Below the pieces are notes generated by a model. The model worked only from the letters and a program-made list of their open reading frames with translations, did not search any database and was not told the DNA's origin. Positions 38,442 through 48,528 of a stretch of 64,000 nucleotides of DNA are shown one piece after another. The translations under genes and the position numbers were made by a program. Where the stretch lies: positions 121,947 to 185,946 of the forward strand of contig NZ_AAUW01000013.1 in the NCBI RefSeq assembly GCF_000168975.1, given 5' to 3'. The DNA is from Roseibium aggregatum IAM 12614 (lineage in GTDB: Bacteria > Pseudomonadota > Alphaproteobacteria > Rhizobiales > Stappiaceae). Each line of letters starts with the position of its first letter. The stretch's first letter is position 1.

Positions 38442-39113
38442 TCAGGTATAGTCGCGCGAACCGAAGATGGCCGACCCGACACGCACATGCGTGGCACCGA
38501 AGCCGACCGCCACCGGATAGTCGGAAGACATGCCCATGGACAGCTTCTCAAGGCCATTGCGGGCGGCGATCTTTTCCAGAAGCGCAAAGTGTTCGCCCGA
38601 CGCTTCATTGACCGGCGGAATGCACATCAGTCCGACGATATTGAGCCCGACGTCTTCCCGGCATTCTTTCACGAAGGCGTCGACATCCTTTGGCGCGATT
38701 CCTGCCTTTTGCGGCTCTTCTCCGGTATTTACCTGTATGAAACACGGCAGATCCCTGCCCTGCTTTTCCATTTCGGCTTTCAGCGCCCTGGCGATTTTCG
38801 GCCGGTCAACCGTGTGCACGACATCAAAGGTCGCGATCGCTTCCTTTGCCTTGTTGGATTGCAGCGGGCCGATCAGATGCAGTTCGATGCCTTCAAAATC
38901 CTCCCGCAGACCGGGCCACTTGTGCATGGCTTCCTGCACCCGGTTCTCGCCGAACACCCGTTGACCCGCTTCCAGCACCGGACGGATCTCGTCCGCCTCG
39001 AACGTCTTGGAAACCGCGATCAGCGTCACCGACCCCTGCGCCCTGCCGAACTCGGCTTCGGCATTTCGGATATCTGCCTGAACATTTGCCAGTCGGTCTG
39101 CTGCGGAGGTCAT
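38442..39113 (-). CDS. yggS: YggS/PROSC family PLP-binding protein
   Basis: A pyridoxal-phosphate homeostasis protein (223 residues) with an alanine-racemase-like barrel. The PLP lysine is in LIAVSKTFEADEI (near residue 36), followed by VFGENRVQEAMHKW, the substrate-side HLIGPLQSNKAKEA, and GLMCIPP near residue 155; SMGMSSDYPVAV binds the phosphate. The ATG at 39113 has GAAGGA upstream. Divergent from leuS. Confidence 0.93.
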   Translation of the reverse strand: MTSAADRLANVQADIRNAEAEFGRAQGSVTLIAVSKTFEADEIRPVLEAGQRVFGENRVQEAMHKWPGLREDFEGIELHLIGPLQSNKAKEAIATFDVVHTVDRPKIARALKAEMEKQGRDLPCFIQVNTGEEPQKAGIAPKDVDAFVKECREDVGLNIVGLMCIPPVNEASGEHFALLEKIAARNGLEKLSMGMSSDYPVAVGFGATHVRVGSAIFGSRDYT

Positions 39114-39417
39114 CGGTTGGTCCTTCAATTTGTCGGGCGCCCTGCCGGTTCGGACGTTCCCTCTCTTATGCCCGCTCGCCCTTCAATCTCAAGACCTCTT
39201 TCCGAATGCCCGGACGCGGAGGCCCATTTGAGGACGAAACAACGCCGGAAGCTGCCATCCGACAGCTTTACGAATGCCGCATTGCGAAATAAACAGGCAT
39301 CTGCAAGATCAATCTCTTCTCACATGTTGACCCCGGACGCGATTTCTGGTGACAGTCCGGCAGTCAATCTTTCAGGAAATCCGCCGGGTCCGGCGGCAAG
39401 AACAAACGGCACAATAG
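39114..39417. other. Divergent promoter region yggS/leuS
   Basis: About 300 bases between divergent genes. It should contain both promoters. I see no gene, T-box or riboswitch. Confidence 0.5.
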
Positions 39418-42039
39418 ATGGCAACGGAACGGTACAATGCGCGCGAAGTCGAAGCGCGCTGGCAAAAGGTCTGGAACGACAAGGACGTCTTCGTCACCCA
39501 CAACGACGATCCCCGCGACAAATACTATGTCCTTGAAATGTTTCCCTATCCGTCCGGCCGCATCCACATGGGCCACGTGCGCAACTACGCCATGGGCGAT
39601 GTTGTTGCCCGTTACAAACGCGCCAAGGGCTTCAACGTCCTGCATCCGATGGGCTGGGACGCTTTCGGCATGCCGGCGGAAAACGCGGCCATGCAGAACA
39701 AGGTCCATCCCAAGGACTGGACCTATGAGAACATCGCCACCATGCGCGACCAGCTCAAGATCATGGGTCTGTCGCTGGACTGGAGCCGGGAATTCGCGAC
39801 CTGCGATGTCGCCTATTACACCCAGCAGCAGCGCCTGTTCCTGAAATTCCTGGAAGCCGGTCTCGTCTACCGCAAGAACGCCAAGGTCAACTGGGACCCG
39901 GTCGACATGACGGTTCTGGCCAACGAGCAGGTGATCGACGGCCGCGGCTGGCGTTCCGGCGCGCTGGTGGAACAGCGAGAGTTGACCCAGTGGTTCTTCA
40001 AGATTTCCGATTACTCGGAAGACCTGCTGGAGGCGATCGACACGCTCGACCGCTGGCCGGACAAGGTACGCCTGATGCAGAAGAACTGGATCGGCCGCTC
40101 CGAAGGTCTGCGCGTGCGCTTCGAGTTTACCGAAGCTGCCCCCACCGGCGACAAGACGCTGGAAATCTTCACCACGCGGCCCGACACATTGTTCGGCGCC
40201 TCCTTCATGGGCCTGTCGCCGGATCATCCGATCTCGGCCAGGCTGGCGGAAAGCAATCCGGAGCTGAAAGCCTTCATCGAGGAATGCCGCCGCGTCGGTA
40301 CATCCGAAGAAGCAATTGAAAAAGCAGAGAAAAAAGGCCTCGACACCGGCTTGCGCGTCAAGCACCCGCTGGATGCCTCCATCGAGCTGCCCGTCTATGT
40401 CGCCAACTTCATTCTGATGGACTACGGCACCGGCGCGATCTTTGCCTGCCCGGCCCATGACCAGCGCGATCTGGACTTCGCCCGCAAGTACGGCCTGCCC
40501 GTCACGCCCGTCGTGCTGCCGAAGGACGCTGATCCGGCAACCTTCGATGTGGCAGACGAAGCCTTCACCGACGACGGCACCATCTTCAACTCCGATTTCC
40601 TGAACGGCCTCTCCATTCCGGACGCCAAGGAAGCGGTGGCAAAGAAGCTGGAAGCCATCACCATCGACGGAGCACCGCAGGCCGAACGCCAGGTGAACTA
40701 CCGCCTGCGCGACTGGGGCATTTCGCGTCAGCGCTACTGGGGCTGCCCGATCCCGGTCATTCATTGCGACGATTGCGGTGTCGTTCCGGAAAAGGACGAG
40801 AACCTGCCGGTCCAGCTGCCGGACGACATCAATTTCGACAAGCCGGGCAACCCGCTCGACCGTCACCCGACCTGGCGCAACACCTCCTGCCCGAAATGCG
40901 GCAAGGCTGCCCGGCGCGAAACCGACACCATGGACACCTTCGTGGACAGCTCCTGGTATTTCGCCCGCTTCACGGCTCCGGACTGCGACCAGCCGACCGA
41001 CCCCGAAGCCGCCAACGGCTGGCTGCCGGTCGACCAGTACATCGGCGGCATCGAGCATGCGATCCTTCACCTGCTCTATTCCCGCTTCTTCACGCGGGCG
41101 ATGCAGAAGGTGGGCGCGCTTGATCTGAAAGAACCGTTCAAGGGCCTGTTTACCCAGGGCATGGTGACCCACGAGACCTATCGCATCGGCGAAGGTGCGA
41201 ATGGCCGCTGGATCGCCCCGTCCGAGATCCGCATCGAGGATGCCGACGGCAAGCGCCGTGCGGTGCTCGTCGAGACCGGTGAGGACGTTGCCATCGGCTC
41301 TATCGAGAAGATGTCGAAGTCGAAAAAGAACACCGTCGACCCGACCGACATCATCGACACCTACGGCGCCGATACCGCCCGCTGGTTCATGCTGTCCGAC
41401 AGCCCGCCCGAGCGGGACGTGATCTGGACCGAGGACGGCGTGCAGGGCGCCTGGCGTTTTGTTCAGCGCGTCTGGCGCCTGATCGGCGATATTGCCGAGA
41501 AGACCGAACCGCGTGGCGGCAAGGCTCCGGAAGTTGACGGCAAGGCGCTTGACCTGCGCCGCGCCAGCCACAAGACCCTGGCGGCCGTTTCCGCAGATCT
41601 GGAAGGCCTCGGCTTCAACCGTGCCGTGGCCCGTCTCTATGAGCTGGTCAACACCATCAGCAAGGTCTTCAATGAAGGCGAAGCGGATGCCGGCACCGAA
41701 TACGCCGTGCGCGAAGCAGCCGACTATCTGGTACAGATGATGGCTCCGATGATGCCGCATCTGGCAGAAGAATGCTGGTCCGCTCTCGGCCACGACAATC
41801 TGATTTCGGAAGCAAGCTGGCCGCAGGCCGACGAGGCTCTGCTGTCCGACGACACCGTCACCTATCCGATCCAGATCAACGGAAAGAAACGCGGTGAACT
41901 GACGATTGCAAAAGAGGCTTCCAAAGACGAGGTCGAAGCGGCTACCTTGGCCCTCGACGCCGTCAAGAAGGCTCTTGAAGGCAAGGCGCCGAAGAAGATC
42001 ATCGTGGTACCGCAAAGGATCGTGAATGTCGTTGTTTAA
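39418..42039 (+). CDS. leuS: Leucyl-tRNA synthetase
   Basis: Charges tRNA-Leu. The 873-residue class I synthetase has the HIGH-type motif [15 protein letters not shown] (near residue 41), the editing domain ([20 protein letters not shown], then [17 protein letters not shown]), a zinc-type [13 protein letters not shown] / [24 protein letters not shown] region and the [12 protein letters not shown] motif near residue 625. It overlaps lptE by 14 bases. leuS-lptE-holA is the usual order in this group. Confidence 0.98.
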   Translation: MATERYNAREVEARWQKVWNDKDVFVTHNDDPRDKYYVLEMFPYPSGRIHMGHVRNYAMGDVVARYKRAKGFNVLHPMGWDAFGMPAENAAMQNKVHPKDWTYENIATMRDQLKIMGLSLDWSREFATCDVAYYTQQQRLFLKFLEAGLVYRKNAKVNWDPVDMTVLANEQVIDGRGWRSGALVEQRELTQWFFKISDYSEDLLEAIDTLDRWPDKVRLMQKNWIGRSEGLRVRFEFTEAAPTGDKTLEIFTTRPDTLFGASFMGLSPDHPISARLAESNPELKAFIEECRRVGTSEEAIEKAEKKGLDTGLRVKHPLDASIELPVYVANFILMDYGTGAIFACPAHDQRDLDFARKYGLPVTPVVLPKDADPATFDVADEAFTDDGTIFNSDFLNGLSIPDAKEAVAKKLEAITIDGAPQAERQVNYRLRDWGISRQRYWGCPIPVIHCDDCGVVPEKDENLPVQLPDDINFDKPGNPLDRHPTWRNTSCPKCGKAARRETDTMDTFVDSSWYFARFTAPDCDQPTDPEAANGWLPVDQYIGGIEHAILHLLYSRFFTRAMQKVGALDLKEPFKGLFTQGMVTHETYRIGEGANGRWIAPSEIRIEDADGKRRAVLVETGEDVAIGSIEKMSKSKKNTVDPTDIIDTYGADTARWFMLSDSPPERDVIWTEDGVQGAWRFVQRVWRLIGDIAEKTEPRGGKAPEVDGKALDLRRASHKTLAAVSADLEGLGFNRAVARLYELVNTISKVFNEGEADAGTEYAVREAADYLVQMMAPMMPHLAEECWSALGHDNLISEASWPQADEALLSDDTVTYPIQINGKKRGELTIAKEASKDEVEAATLALDAVKKALEGKAPKKIIVVPQRIVNVVV

Positions 42040-42601
42040 CAACCTCTTCCTGAACAGCGGCGCGTTACGGCGCGCCGCCCTTTGCGCCGGGTTTGCGGCA
42101 GTCGTGACCCTCGGCGGGTGTCAGGTGCGCCCGCTCTATGGCAGCAGCACCGGCGACTTCGGCTCCGCACCCTCTGCCGTGGCAAGCGAACTGGCAGCCA
42201 TCGAACTGGAGTCCATCTCCAGTCAGTATGCCAACAACGATGCTGCGCGTGTCCTTTATAACGAACTGACCTTCCGGTTCGAACGCGGCGCCGGGTCGGG
42301 CGCCAAGAAGTACCGTCTCAAGGTGCTGATGGACGTCGGCAGCGCAGAAGTGGGCGTGGAGCAGTTCTCCGACGTTCCGTCCGCCTACACGACCACGATG
42401 AACTCCACCTTCGTGCTGAGCGATCAGGTGACCGACGAGACGCTGATGAGCGGCCGGGCGTTCAAGTCCGCTTCCTACGACTTCTCCAACCAGCGTTTTG
42501 CCAACACCCGTGCCTATCGCGATGCACAGGAACGTGTTGCCAAGGCCGTTGCCGACGATATCGCCGCCCGGATTGCCGGCTATTTTGCCAGCAAGTCGTA
42601 A
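42026..42601 (+). CDS. lptE: LPS-assembly lipoprotein LptE
   Basis: The lipoprotein plug of the LptD outer-membrane LPS translocon. The 191-residue protein has an N-terminal signal with lipobox LGGC (Cys near residue 32), followed by QVRPLYGSS, the typical start of mature alphaproteobacterial LptE. The rest is a moderately conserved alpha/beta domain. It overlaps leuS and is followed by holA after 24 bases. Confidence 0.9.
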   Translation: MSLFNNLFLNSGALRRAALCAGFAAVVTLGGCQVRPLYGSSTGDFGSAPSAVASELAAIELESISSQYANNDAARVLYNELTFRFERGAGSGAKKYRLKVLMDVGSAEVGVEQFSDVPSAYTTTMNSTFVLSDQVTDETLMSGRAFKSASYDFSNQRFANTRAYRDAQERVAKAVADDIAARIAGYFASKS

Positions 42602-42625
42602 CAAAGACCCTGGAGGCAAACGGCC

Positions 42626-43666
42626 GTGACCGTCCTGAAAGCCGCGGAGATCGACCGTTTCGTTGCCAATCCTCCGGAGGCTGGCGGCGTCGTTCTGATC
42701 TTCGGTCCGGATACCGGGCTTGTTTCGGAGCGTGCCGCCCGTTTGGTCAACAAGGCCTCTGAAGGCGAAAGCGATCCGTTCAATCTGGTCAAGCTGGATG
42801 CCTCCGATCTTGGTTCGGATCCGAATCGGCTCATCGACGAAGTTCTGACCGTTCCGCTGTTTGGCGGTCGCAGGATCGTGTGGGTGAAGGATGCCTCCTC
42901 CCGCAACCTCAATCCGGCGGTGGAGCCGGTTCTGAAGCAGGACGACTGGCAGACGCTGGTGGTTCTCGAGGGCGGTGACATCAAGAAGGGCGTTGGCCTC
43001 AGAAAGCTGATCGAGCCGCACAAACGCGCCGTTGCCCTACCCTGTTACGCCGATAATGACCGGGGCATCGATCAATTGATAGACGAGGAAACCCGAGAAG
43101 CCGGTCTATCGGTTACCCGGGAAGCCCGGGCAGCATTGCACAGCCTGCTGGGCGGCGACCGCATGGCCAGCCGCGGCGAACTGAAAAAACTCTGCCTCTA
43201 TGCCCTCAACAAGGGCCGGATCGACAGCGACGACGTCGAGGCCATCATCGGCGATGCATCGGCCTTCGAAATGTCCGAACTGATCGACGCGGCAGCATCC
43301 GGCGACCTTGCCTTGCTGGACCACGGGCTGGAACGGCTTGCGGAAGCCGGCTCCAAGGCTTCCGTGATCGCCAACCAGACCCTGAAGCACTTCCAGCATT
43401 TGCATCGGATGCGAATCGATATCGAACAAGGCAAAAACGCCCAGGCCGTTGTCGACGGGCAGCGCCCGCCAATCTTCTTCTCCCGGAAGCCAAGATTTAC
43501 CCAGCAGCTACGAATCTGGTCTCTGACGGACCTGGAACGTGCCATGGACATCCTGAGCGAGGCCACACGCATTTCGCGCCTCAACGATGCCCTCGGCGTC
43601 CCCGTCCTCTCCGAAGCCCTCCTCAAGCTCGGCCGCGCCGCCAGGGCCCGCCAGCAGCGGCGGTAG
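42626..43666 (+). CDS. holA: DNA polymerase III subunit delta
   Basis: The clamp-loader delta subunit that opens the beta clamp. The 346-residue protein has the expected N-terminal segment LIFGPDTGLVSERAARL, TVPLFGGRRIVWVKDAS and the middle helical region GDRMASRGELKKLCLYA, where alphaproteobacterial HolA is recognisable. The start is GTG with TGGAGG nine bases upstream. It is the last gene of the leuS operon. Confidence 0.93.
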   Translation: MTVLKAAEIDRFVANPPEAGGVVLIFGPDTGLVSERAARLVNKASEGESDPFNLVKLDASDLGSDPNRLIDEVLTVPLFGGRRIVWVKDASSRNLNPAVEPVLKQDDWQTLVVLEGGDIKKGVGLRKLIEPHKRAVALPCYADNDRGIDQLIDEETREAGLSVTREARAALHSLLGGDRMASRGELKKLCLYALNKGRIDSDDVEAIIGDASAFEMSELIDAAASGDLALLDHGLERLAEAGSKASVIANQTLKHFQHLHRMRIDIEQGKNAQAVVDGQRPPIFFSRKPRFTQQLRIWSLTDLERAMDILSEATRISRLNDALGVPVLSEALLKLGRAARARQQRR

Positions 43667-43726
43667 AACGCGCTCATCTGCTCCTCTCCCTGAGCCTCTC
43701 TGTATTCTTGCGTTCTCAGACACACT

Positions 43727-43740
43727 TCCTCAGGATGAGG
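43727..43740. repeat. Dispersed palindromic repeat, copy 2
   Basis: TCCTCAGGATGAGG in the gap between the convergent holA and parB. Same core as the other copies, in opposite orientation to copy 1. Confidence 0.7.
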
Positions 43741-43773
43741 GGTGCTGGGGTTGCAGACTGGCAAAACCAGAAC

Positions 43774-43804
43774 AAAAAAAGCCGGAGCACAACTCGCTCC
43801 GGCT
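43774..43804 (-). terminator. Rho-independent terminator of parAB
   Basis: AGCCGGAGC and GCTCCGGCT form a 9-bp stem with a 7-base loop. Read leftward it ends in seven T, 26 bases after the parB stop. Confidence 0.88.
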
Positions 43805-43830
43805 CCTATATTTAAAATAATATCAATACC

Positions 43831-44736
43831 TTAGCGCGTCTCGACACCCAGCTTCTTGCACAGCTCGTCAAGCTGTTCGAGTGAGGTGTATTTGATCTTG
43901 AGATCGCCGGTTTCCTTGCCCGGCTTGTGACCAACGGTCACCTTCAGGCCCAGTGTGTCCGTCAGGCGTTTTTCCAATGCCTTGGTGTCGGCATCCTTCT
44001 GCGGCTTGTCGCCCGGTGTTTTCTTGCCCGTGATCTTGGCCAGGGCATCCGGATCCTGCGAGAGCTTTTCCGCATCACGAACCGTCAGACCCTTTTCCAC
44101 GATCAACTCTGCCAGAGCCGCGGGATCTTCAACCGTGATCAATGCGCGCGCATGACCGGCCGTCAGCAGACCTTCAGCCAGATAGTCCTTCACCGAATTC
44201 GGCAGCTTCAGCAGACGCATCGTGTTGGCGACGTGGCTGCGGCTCTTGCCGATCACCTTGGCGAGCTCGCCCTGGCTGTAGCTGAATTCGGCTGTGAGCT
44301 GCTCGTAGCCCATCGCCTCTTCGATCGGATTGAGATCCGCGCGCTGCACGTTTTCGATGATGGCAAGCTCAAGCGCTTCCTGATCGGTCACGTCGCGGAT
44401 GATGATCGGTGCTTCGTGCAGCCCGGCCCGCTGTGCGGCCCGCCAGCGGCGCTCACCGGCGATGATCTCGAAGCGGTTGGCCTTCCCTGCTGCCGGACGC
44501 ACCAGGATCGGCTGAACGATGCCTTTTGCCTTCAGCGATTCCGAAAGATCCGCCAGGTCCTTCTCGGTGAAGGTCTTGCGCGGGTTGCGCGGGTTGGGCT
44601 CCAGATGTTCGATCGGCACCCTGCGGGAGTCGCGAATGATCTTTTCCGGCGGTGCGGCCGCTTCAGGAGCCGAATCCCCGATCAGCGCCGCCAAACCACG
44701 GCCCAAACGCTTGTTCTTGACGTCTCTTTCCGCCAT
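43831..44736 (-). CDS. parB: Chromosome partitioning protein ParB
   Basis: Binds the parS sites and spreads as a CTP-dependent clamp to form the origin-proximal partition complex. The 301-residue protein has the N-terminal ParA-contact region (KRLGRGLAALIGD), the CTP-binding motifs ENPRNPRKTFTE, AGERRWRAAQRAGLHEAP and ENVQRADLNPIEEA (residues about 48-137), the helix-turn-helix SQGELAKVIGKSRSHVANTMRLL and the C-terminal dimer domain. It follows parA by about 107 bases. Its sites are listed separately. Confidence 0.97.
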   Translation of the reverse strand: MAERDVKNKRLGRGLAALIGDSAPEAAAPPEKIIRDSRRVPIEHLEPNPRNPRKTFTEKDLADLSESLKAKGIVQPILVRPAAGKANRFEIIAGERRWRAAQRAGLHEAPIIIRDVTDQEALELAIIENVQRADLNPIEEAMGYEQLTAEFSYSQGELAKVIGKSRSHVANTMRLLKLPNSVKDYLAEGLLTAGHARALITVEDPAALAELIVEKGLTVRDAEKLSQDPDALAKITGKKTPGDKPQKDADTKALEKRLTDTLGLKVTVGHKPGKETGDLKIKYTSLEQLDELCKKLGVETR

Positions 44737-44843
44737 ACCGCACCTTTTTCTTTTTATATTTCAATAGGATATAGCATGGCGACTGTGCCTCTTCCGCCGT
44801 CATGCCTCAAAACTTGCCAGATCGGAGCCGAATCGATCCAGCC

Positions 44844-45668
44844 TTATGCCGCGACGCGCCGCAATTCACGTTCGCGCTGAATGATCTCGGATGCCAGCCG
44901 CAGATAGGCCTGGCTGCCAGCGCATTTCAGATCGTAAAGCAGCGCCGGCTTGCCGTAGGACGGCGCTTCCGAAATGCGAACGTTGCGCGGAATGATCGTT
45001 TCGTAAACCGCATCACCCATGGTTTCGCGCACGTCGGCGACCACCTGGCTGGAGAGGTTGTTGCGGCTGTCGTACATGGTCAGAACGATGCCATGAATGC
45101 TCAGTTCAGGATTGAGCGCGTTCTTGACCTGCTCGACCGTGCTGAGCAACTGGCTGAGACCTTCAAGCGCGAAGAACTCACACTGCAGCGGCACCAGAAT
45201 GGAGTGCGATGCAGACAGGGCGTTGATCGTCAGCAGGTTCAGGGACGGCGGACAGTCGACCAGCACATAGGTAAAGCCGATTTCCTGGAACAGACGCGAA
45301 TGGGTCAGGTTCTCGATGGCACTGCGCAGGCGGAACGCCCGATCGGCCGTGGAGGCGATTTCCAGTTCAAGACCCAGCAAGTCCATTGTGGACGGAGCCA
45401 CCCAGAGGCGTTGGACAGCGGTCTCGCGCACGGCCTCCGCCAGGGAGCAGTCACCACTCAGAACTTCGTAGGTCGACAGACCCCTGTCACGATGTTCGAT
45501 ACCCAGACCCGTAGAGGCGTTGCCCTGCGGGTCGAGATCAATTACCAGAACCTTTTCGCCAATCGCCGCAAGCGCCGTGCCGAGGTTGATGGCGGTCGTG
45601 GTTTTGCCCACCCCACCCTTCTGGTTCGCAAGCGCGAGAACGCGCGGCATTTCGGGAAGCATGCTCAT
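44844..45668 (-). CDS. parA: Chromosome partitioning ATPase ParA
   Basis: The Walker-type ATPase that moves ParB-parS complexes on the nucleoid. The 274-residue protein has the deviant Walker A ANQKGGVGKTTTAINLG (residues about 14-30), the DLDPQGNASTGLG segment and the Walker B region YVLVDCPPSLNLLT. It is the short chromosomal type without an N-terminal HTH. It starts about 20 bases after rsmG ends. Confidence 0.97.
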   Translation of the reverse strand: MSMLPEMPRVLALANQKGGVGKTTTAINLGTALAAIGEKVLVIDLDPQGNASTGLGIEHRDRGLSTYEVLSGDCSLAEAVRETAVQRLWVAPSTMDLLGLELEIASTADRAFRLRSAIENLTHSRLFQEIGFTYVLVDCPPSLNLLTINALSASHSILVPLQCEFFALEGLSQLLSTVEQVKNALNPELSIHGIVLTMYDSRNNLSSQVVADVRETMGDAVYETIIPRNVRISEAPSYGKPALLYDLKCAGSQAYLRLASEIIQRERELRRVAA

Positions 45669-45687
45669 TGCTACAACACCTTCCTGG

Positions 45688-46344
45688 CTACTCCGGCCGG
45701 GCTGAAATATTTGAGAAAAGAAGCATCCGGCTCATTGGATCAACAAGACTGTCTTTTTCTATCATGTCGAACTGCCAACGGGCAGTAGCTTCGTTAACTT
45801 CTCGCTGAAAATCCTGACCTTTGTGGAAAACAGCCTTTGCTCCAGCCGCCGTAAACGGCTCGGAGAGCTGAAAAAGCAGGTCAAGGGAAGCCAATGCCCG
45901 TGCAGACACCGCGTCCACAGAGCCATATTTCCAATCTTTCGCAACCGATTCGATCCGGCCCGGATGCACCGTGCCCCTGGATCCCGTCTCCCGCAGAGCG
46001 GTTCTGAGGAATGCGACCTTGCGCTGATTGCTCTCGATCATGTGCACATGAGCACCTGGTTCATCGGCCAGGAGGATTGCCGTGACAACACCCGGAAATC
46101 CCCCGCCGCTGCCAATGTCCACCCATGTGCGCGCCTCTGGATAACTCCATTGGGTTTGCAGGCTATCTGCCACATGGCGCGTCCAGATATCGGGGATTGT
46201 TGACGGTGCGATCAGGTTTTGTGCGGGCTGCCACTTCAGAACGAGATCGACATAGATCTGGAGCCTGTCCAACGTTTCACGTGAAACATCCCCATACTTA
46301 TGCACAACCTGTCCAGAAGTATTCAACATCACCGGACGGCCCAT
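45688..46344 (-). CDS. rsmG: 16S rRNA (guanine(527)-N(7))-methyltransferase RsmG
   Basis: Methylates G527 of 16S rRNA with SAM. The 218-residue protein has the SAM motif WVDIGSGGGFPGVVTAI (near residue 72), the acidic partner VHMIESNQRKVAFLRT and SARALASLDLLF. Its first codons include a perfect parS site, coding Val-Ser-Arg-Glu. It begins on the stop region of mnmG (one base shared). The order mnmG-rsmG-parA-parB is ancient and origin-linked. Confidence 0.96.
   Translation of the reverse strand: MGRPVMLNTSGQVVHKYGDVSRETLDRLQIYVDLVLKWQPAQNLIAPSTIPDIWTRHVADSLQTQWSYPEARTWVDIGSGGGFPGVVTAILLADEPGAHVHMIESNQRKVAFLRTALRETGSRGTVHPGRIESVAKDWKYGSVDAVSARALASLDLLFQLSEPFTAAGAKAVFHKGQDFQREVNEATARWQFDMIEKDSLVDPMSRMLLFSNISARPE
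46274..46287. other. parS site 1 (perfect palindrome)
   Basis: GTTTCACGTGAAAC, the only fully symmetric ParB site in the window. It lies inside the 5' part of rsmG, a place where parS is found in many bacteria. Confidence 0.93.
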
Positions 46345-48230
46345 CAGGCAGCGCCTTTCTGGCTCTGGCGCTTCAGATGCGACAGGATCAGGGTCAATGC
46401 GGCCGGTGTCATGCCGTCCATTCGGGACGCCTGTCCAAGGGTGGCCGGGCGAATGTCGATCAGTTTCTGACGCACTTCATTGGAAAGACCGGTGATCGCT
46501 TCGTAATCGAAACCATCGGGGATCGACAAGGCTTCGTCGCGCTTCAAGGCTTCGATGTCAGCCATCTGACGGTCGAGGTAAACCGCATAAAGCGCGTCCG
46601 TCGCCACCTGTTCGGCAATCGCCGGATCGATATCCTTCAGCTCAGGCCAGATTTGGGTCAGGCCTTCAAAGGTGACATTCGGATAAGACAGCAGATCAAA
46701 AGCCGACCGGCGAATACCATCCTGGTTCACCGGCAACCCCTTCTTCTGCGCTTCGGACGGTGTCACGGTCAAAGTCGTCAGAAGTTCCCGCGCCGCTGCG
46801 ATCTTGGCCATCTTGGTTTCGAAGGCTTCGCGCCGCGTGTCCGACACGCAACCGATGGCAAGACCCAGAGGTGTCAGACGCTGATCGGCATTGTCTGCCC
46901 GAAGAGACAACCGATACTCAGCGCGGGACGTAAACATCCGATACGGCTCGGTGATGCCTCTGGTGATCAGGTCGTCGATCATCACGCCGATATAACCTTC
47001 AGACCGGTCCACCACGAACGGCGCCTTGCCGGCAGCCTTGAGTGCGGCATTGAGGCCAGCAATGAGACCTTGGGCCCCTGCTTCCTCGTACCCGGTCGTG
47101 CCATTGATCTGGCCAGCCAGGTAAAGACCCGAACAGCGCTTGGCTTCCAGTGTCGGGCGCAGCTCGCGCGGGTCGACATGGTCATATTCGATTGCGTAGC
47201 CGGGCTGCAGAACCACCACATCTTCCAGACCCGGAATGGTCTTCAGAAACGCTATCTGCGCATCTTCCGGCAGAGAGGTGGAGATACCATTCGGATAGAC
47301 GGTGTGATCGTCCAGTCCTTCCGGTTCCAGGAAAATCTGGTGTCCGTCCCTGTCGCCAAATCGAACGATCTTGTCTTCGATAGACGGGCAATACCGCGGT
47401 CCCCGTCCCTTGATCTCACCTGAATACATCGCGGAGCGCGACAGGTTCTCACGAATGATCCGATGGGTCTCGGGCGTCGTGCGAGTGATGTGACACGGGA
47501 TCTGGGGTGTCTCGATCTTGTCCGTCAGCGTGGAAAACGGGATAGGATCCTCATCGCCAGGCTGCTCTTCGAGCTTGTCCCAATGGATGGTCCGCCCGTC
47601 CAGACGCGCAGGCGTACCGGTTTTAAGGCGGCCAAGATCGAAGCCGATCTCTTCGAGAGATTCAGACAACCCCAGCGCCGGAGCTTCACCGGACCGGCCC
47701 GCCGGGATTTTCCTGTCGCCGATATGAATGAGCCCGCGAAGAAACGTGCCACTCGTCAGCACGATGGCACGGCAGTTGATCACCCGGCCATCGGCCAGCT
47801 CAATTCCGGAGACGGACCGTGTCTCGCCATCGCGCTCAAACCGGATCTTGTGCGCTTCCCCCTCGACAACACTCAGACCTTCAACGGCAGCAATCTCGCG
47901 CTGCATCGCTTCACGGTAGAGCTTGCGATCCGCCTGGGCCCGGGGTCCACGCACGGCAGGACCCTTGCGCCGGTTGAGCATACGGAACTGGATCCCACCC
48001 TTGTCAGCGACCCGTCCCATCAGCCCGTCGAGCGCATCGATCTCGCGCACGAGATGCCCCTTCCCCAAGCCACCGATGGCCGGGTTACAGGACATCACGC
48101 CAATGGTGTCGAAGCGGTGGGTGACAAGCGCGGTTGCCGCTCCGGCGCGTGCCGAAGCCGCCGCAGCTTCGCAGCCCGCGTGACCACCACCAATCACCAC
48201 CACGTCGAATGTCAGGTCCAGTTCGTTCAT
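46344..48230 (-). CDS. mnmG: tRNA uridine 5-carboxymethylaminomethyl modification enzyme MnmG
   Basis: With MnmE it modifies U34 of certain tRNAs. The 628-residue FAD protein has [21 protein letters not shown] (residues about 11-31), [54 protein letters not shown] and the C-terminal [23 protein letters not shown]. It overlaps rsmG by one base. A 298-base gap to mnmE holds two parS-type sites. Confidence 0.97.
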   Translation of the reverse strand: MNELDLTFDVVVIGGGHAGCEAAAASARAGAATALVTHRFDTIGVMSCNPAIGGLGKGHLVREIDALDGLMGRVADKGGIQFRMLNRRKGPAVRGPRAQADRKLYREAMQREIAAVEGLSVVEGEAHKIRFERDGETRSVSGIELADGRVINCRAIVLTSGTFLRGLIHIGDRKIPAGRSGEAPALGLSESLEEIGFDLGRLKTGTPARLDGRTIHWDKLEEQPGDEDPIPFSTLTDKIETPQIPCHITRTTPETHRIIRENLSRSAMYSGEIKGRGPRYCPSIEDKIVRFGDRDGHQIFLEPEGLDDHTVYPNGISTSLPEDAQIAFLKTIPGLEDVVVLQPGYAIEYDHVDPRELRPTLEAKRCSGLYLAGQINGTTGYEEAGAQGLIAGLNAALKAAGKAPFVVDRSEGYIGVMIDDLITRGITEPYRMFTSRAEYRLSLRADNADQRLTPLGLAIGCVSDTRREAFETKMAKIAAARELLTTLTVTPSEAQKKGLPVNQDGIRRSAFDLLSYPNVTFEGLTQIWPELKDIDPAIAEQVATDALYAVYLDRQMADIEALKRDEALSIPDGFDYEAITGLSNEVRQKLIDIRPATLGQASRMDGMTPAALTLILSHLKRQSQKGAA

Positions 48231-48458
48231 AGTCTCTACCGCTCACGAGACCCGACAGCAGAGCTTCAGGTCCGGGTCTTTCCGGTTCGGTTTTCGGGAT
48301 CAATCTCCGGCCTTGGCCAGACTATCACAGGCCGCACAGACCGGCACTTGTTCGCCGAGACTTATACGTGCGACACGACTGAAGGTCAAAGCGGAATTCC
48401 ATTGAGGAGGAAGACGGTCGACGCACTCTGGCGAAATCAGTGACAGGATGGCGAAATT

Positions 48459-48472
48459 GATTCACGTGAAAC
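48459..48472. other. parS-type site 2
   Basis: GATTCACGTGAAAC, one base off the perfect palindrome, in the gap between mnmG and mnmE. Confidence 0.85.
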
Positions 48473-48511
48473 ATGTTCCGGATATGAATCGATCCGCAAT
48501 CTGCCTGACAT

Positions 48512-48525
48512 GATTCACGTGAAAC
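48512..48525. other. parS-type site 3
   Basis: GATTCACGTGAAAC, 53 bases from site 2 and in the same orientation; it ends a few bases from the mnmE stop. Confidence 0.85.
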
Positions 48526-48528
48526 AGA

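Noticed and set aside
39364..42042. Long open frame (892 codons) on the minus strand opposite leuS
   Set aside because: Shadow of leuS; no recognisable protein features, while leuS has HIGH and KMSKS motifs.
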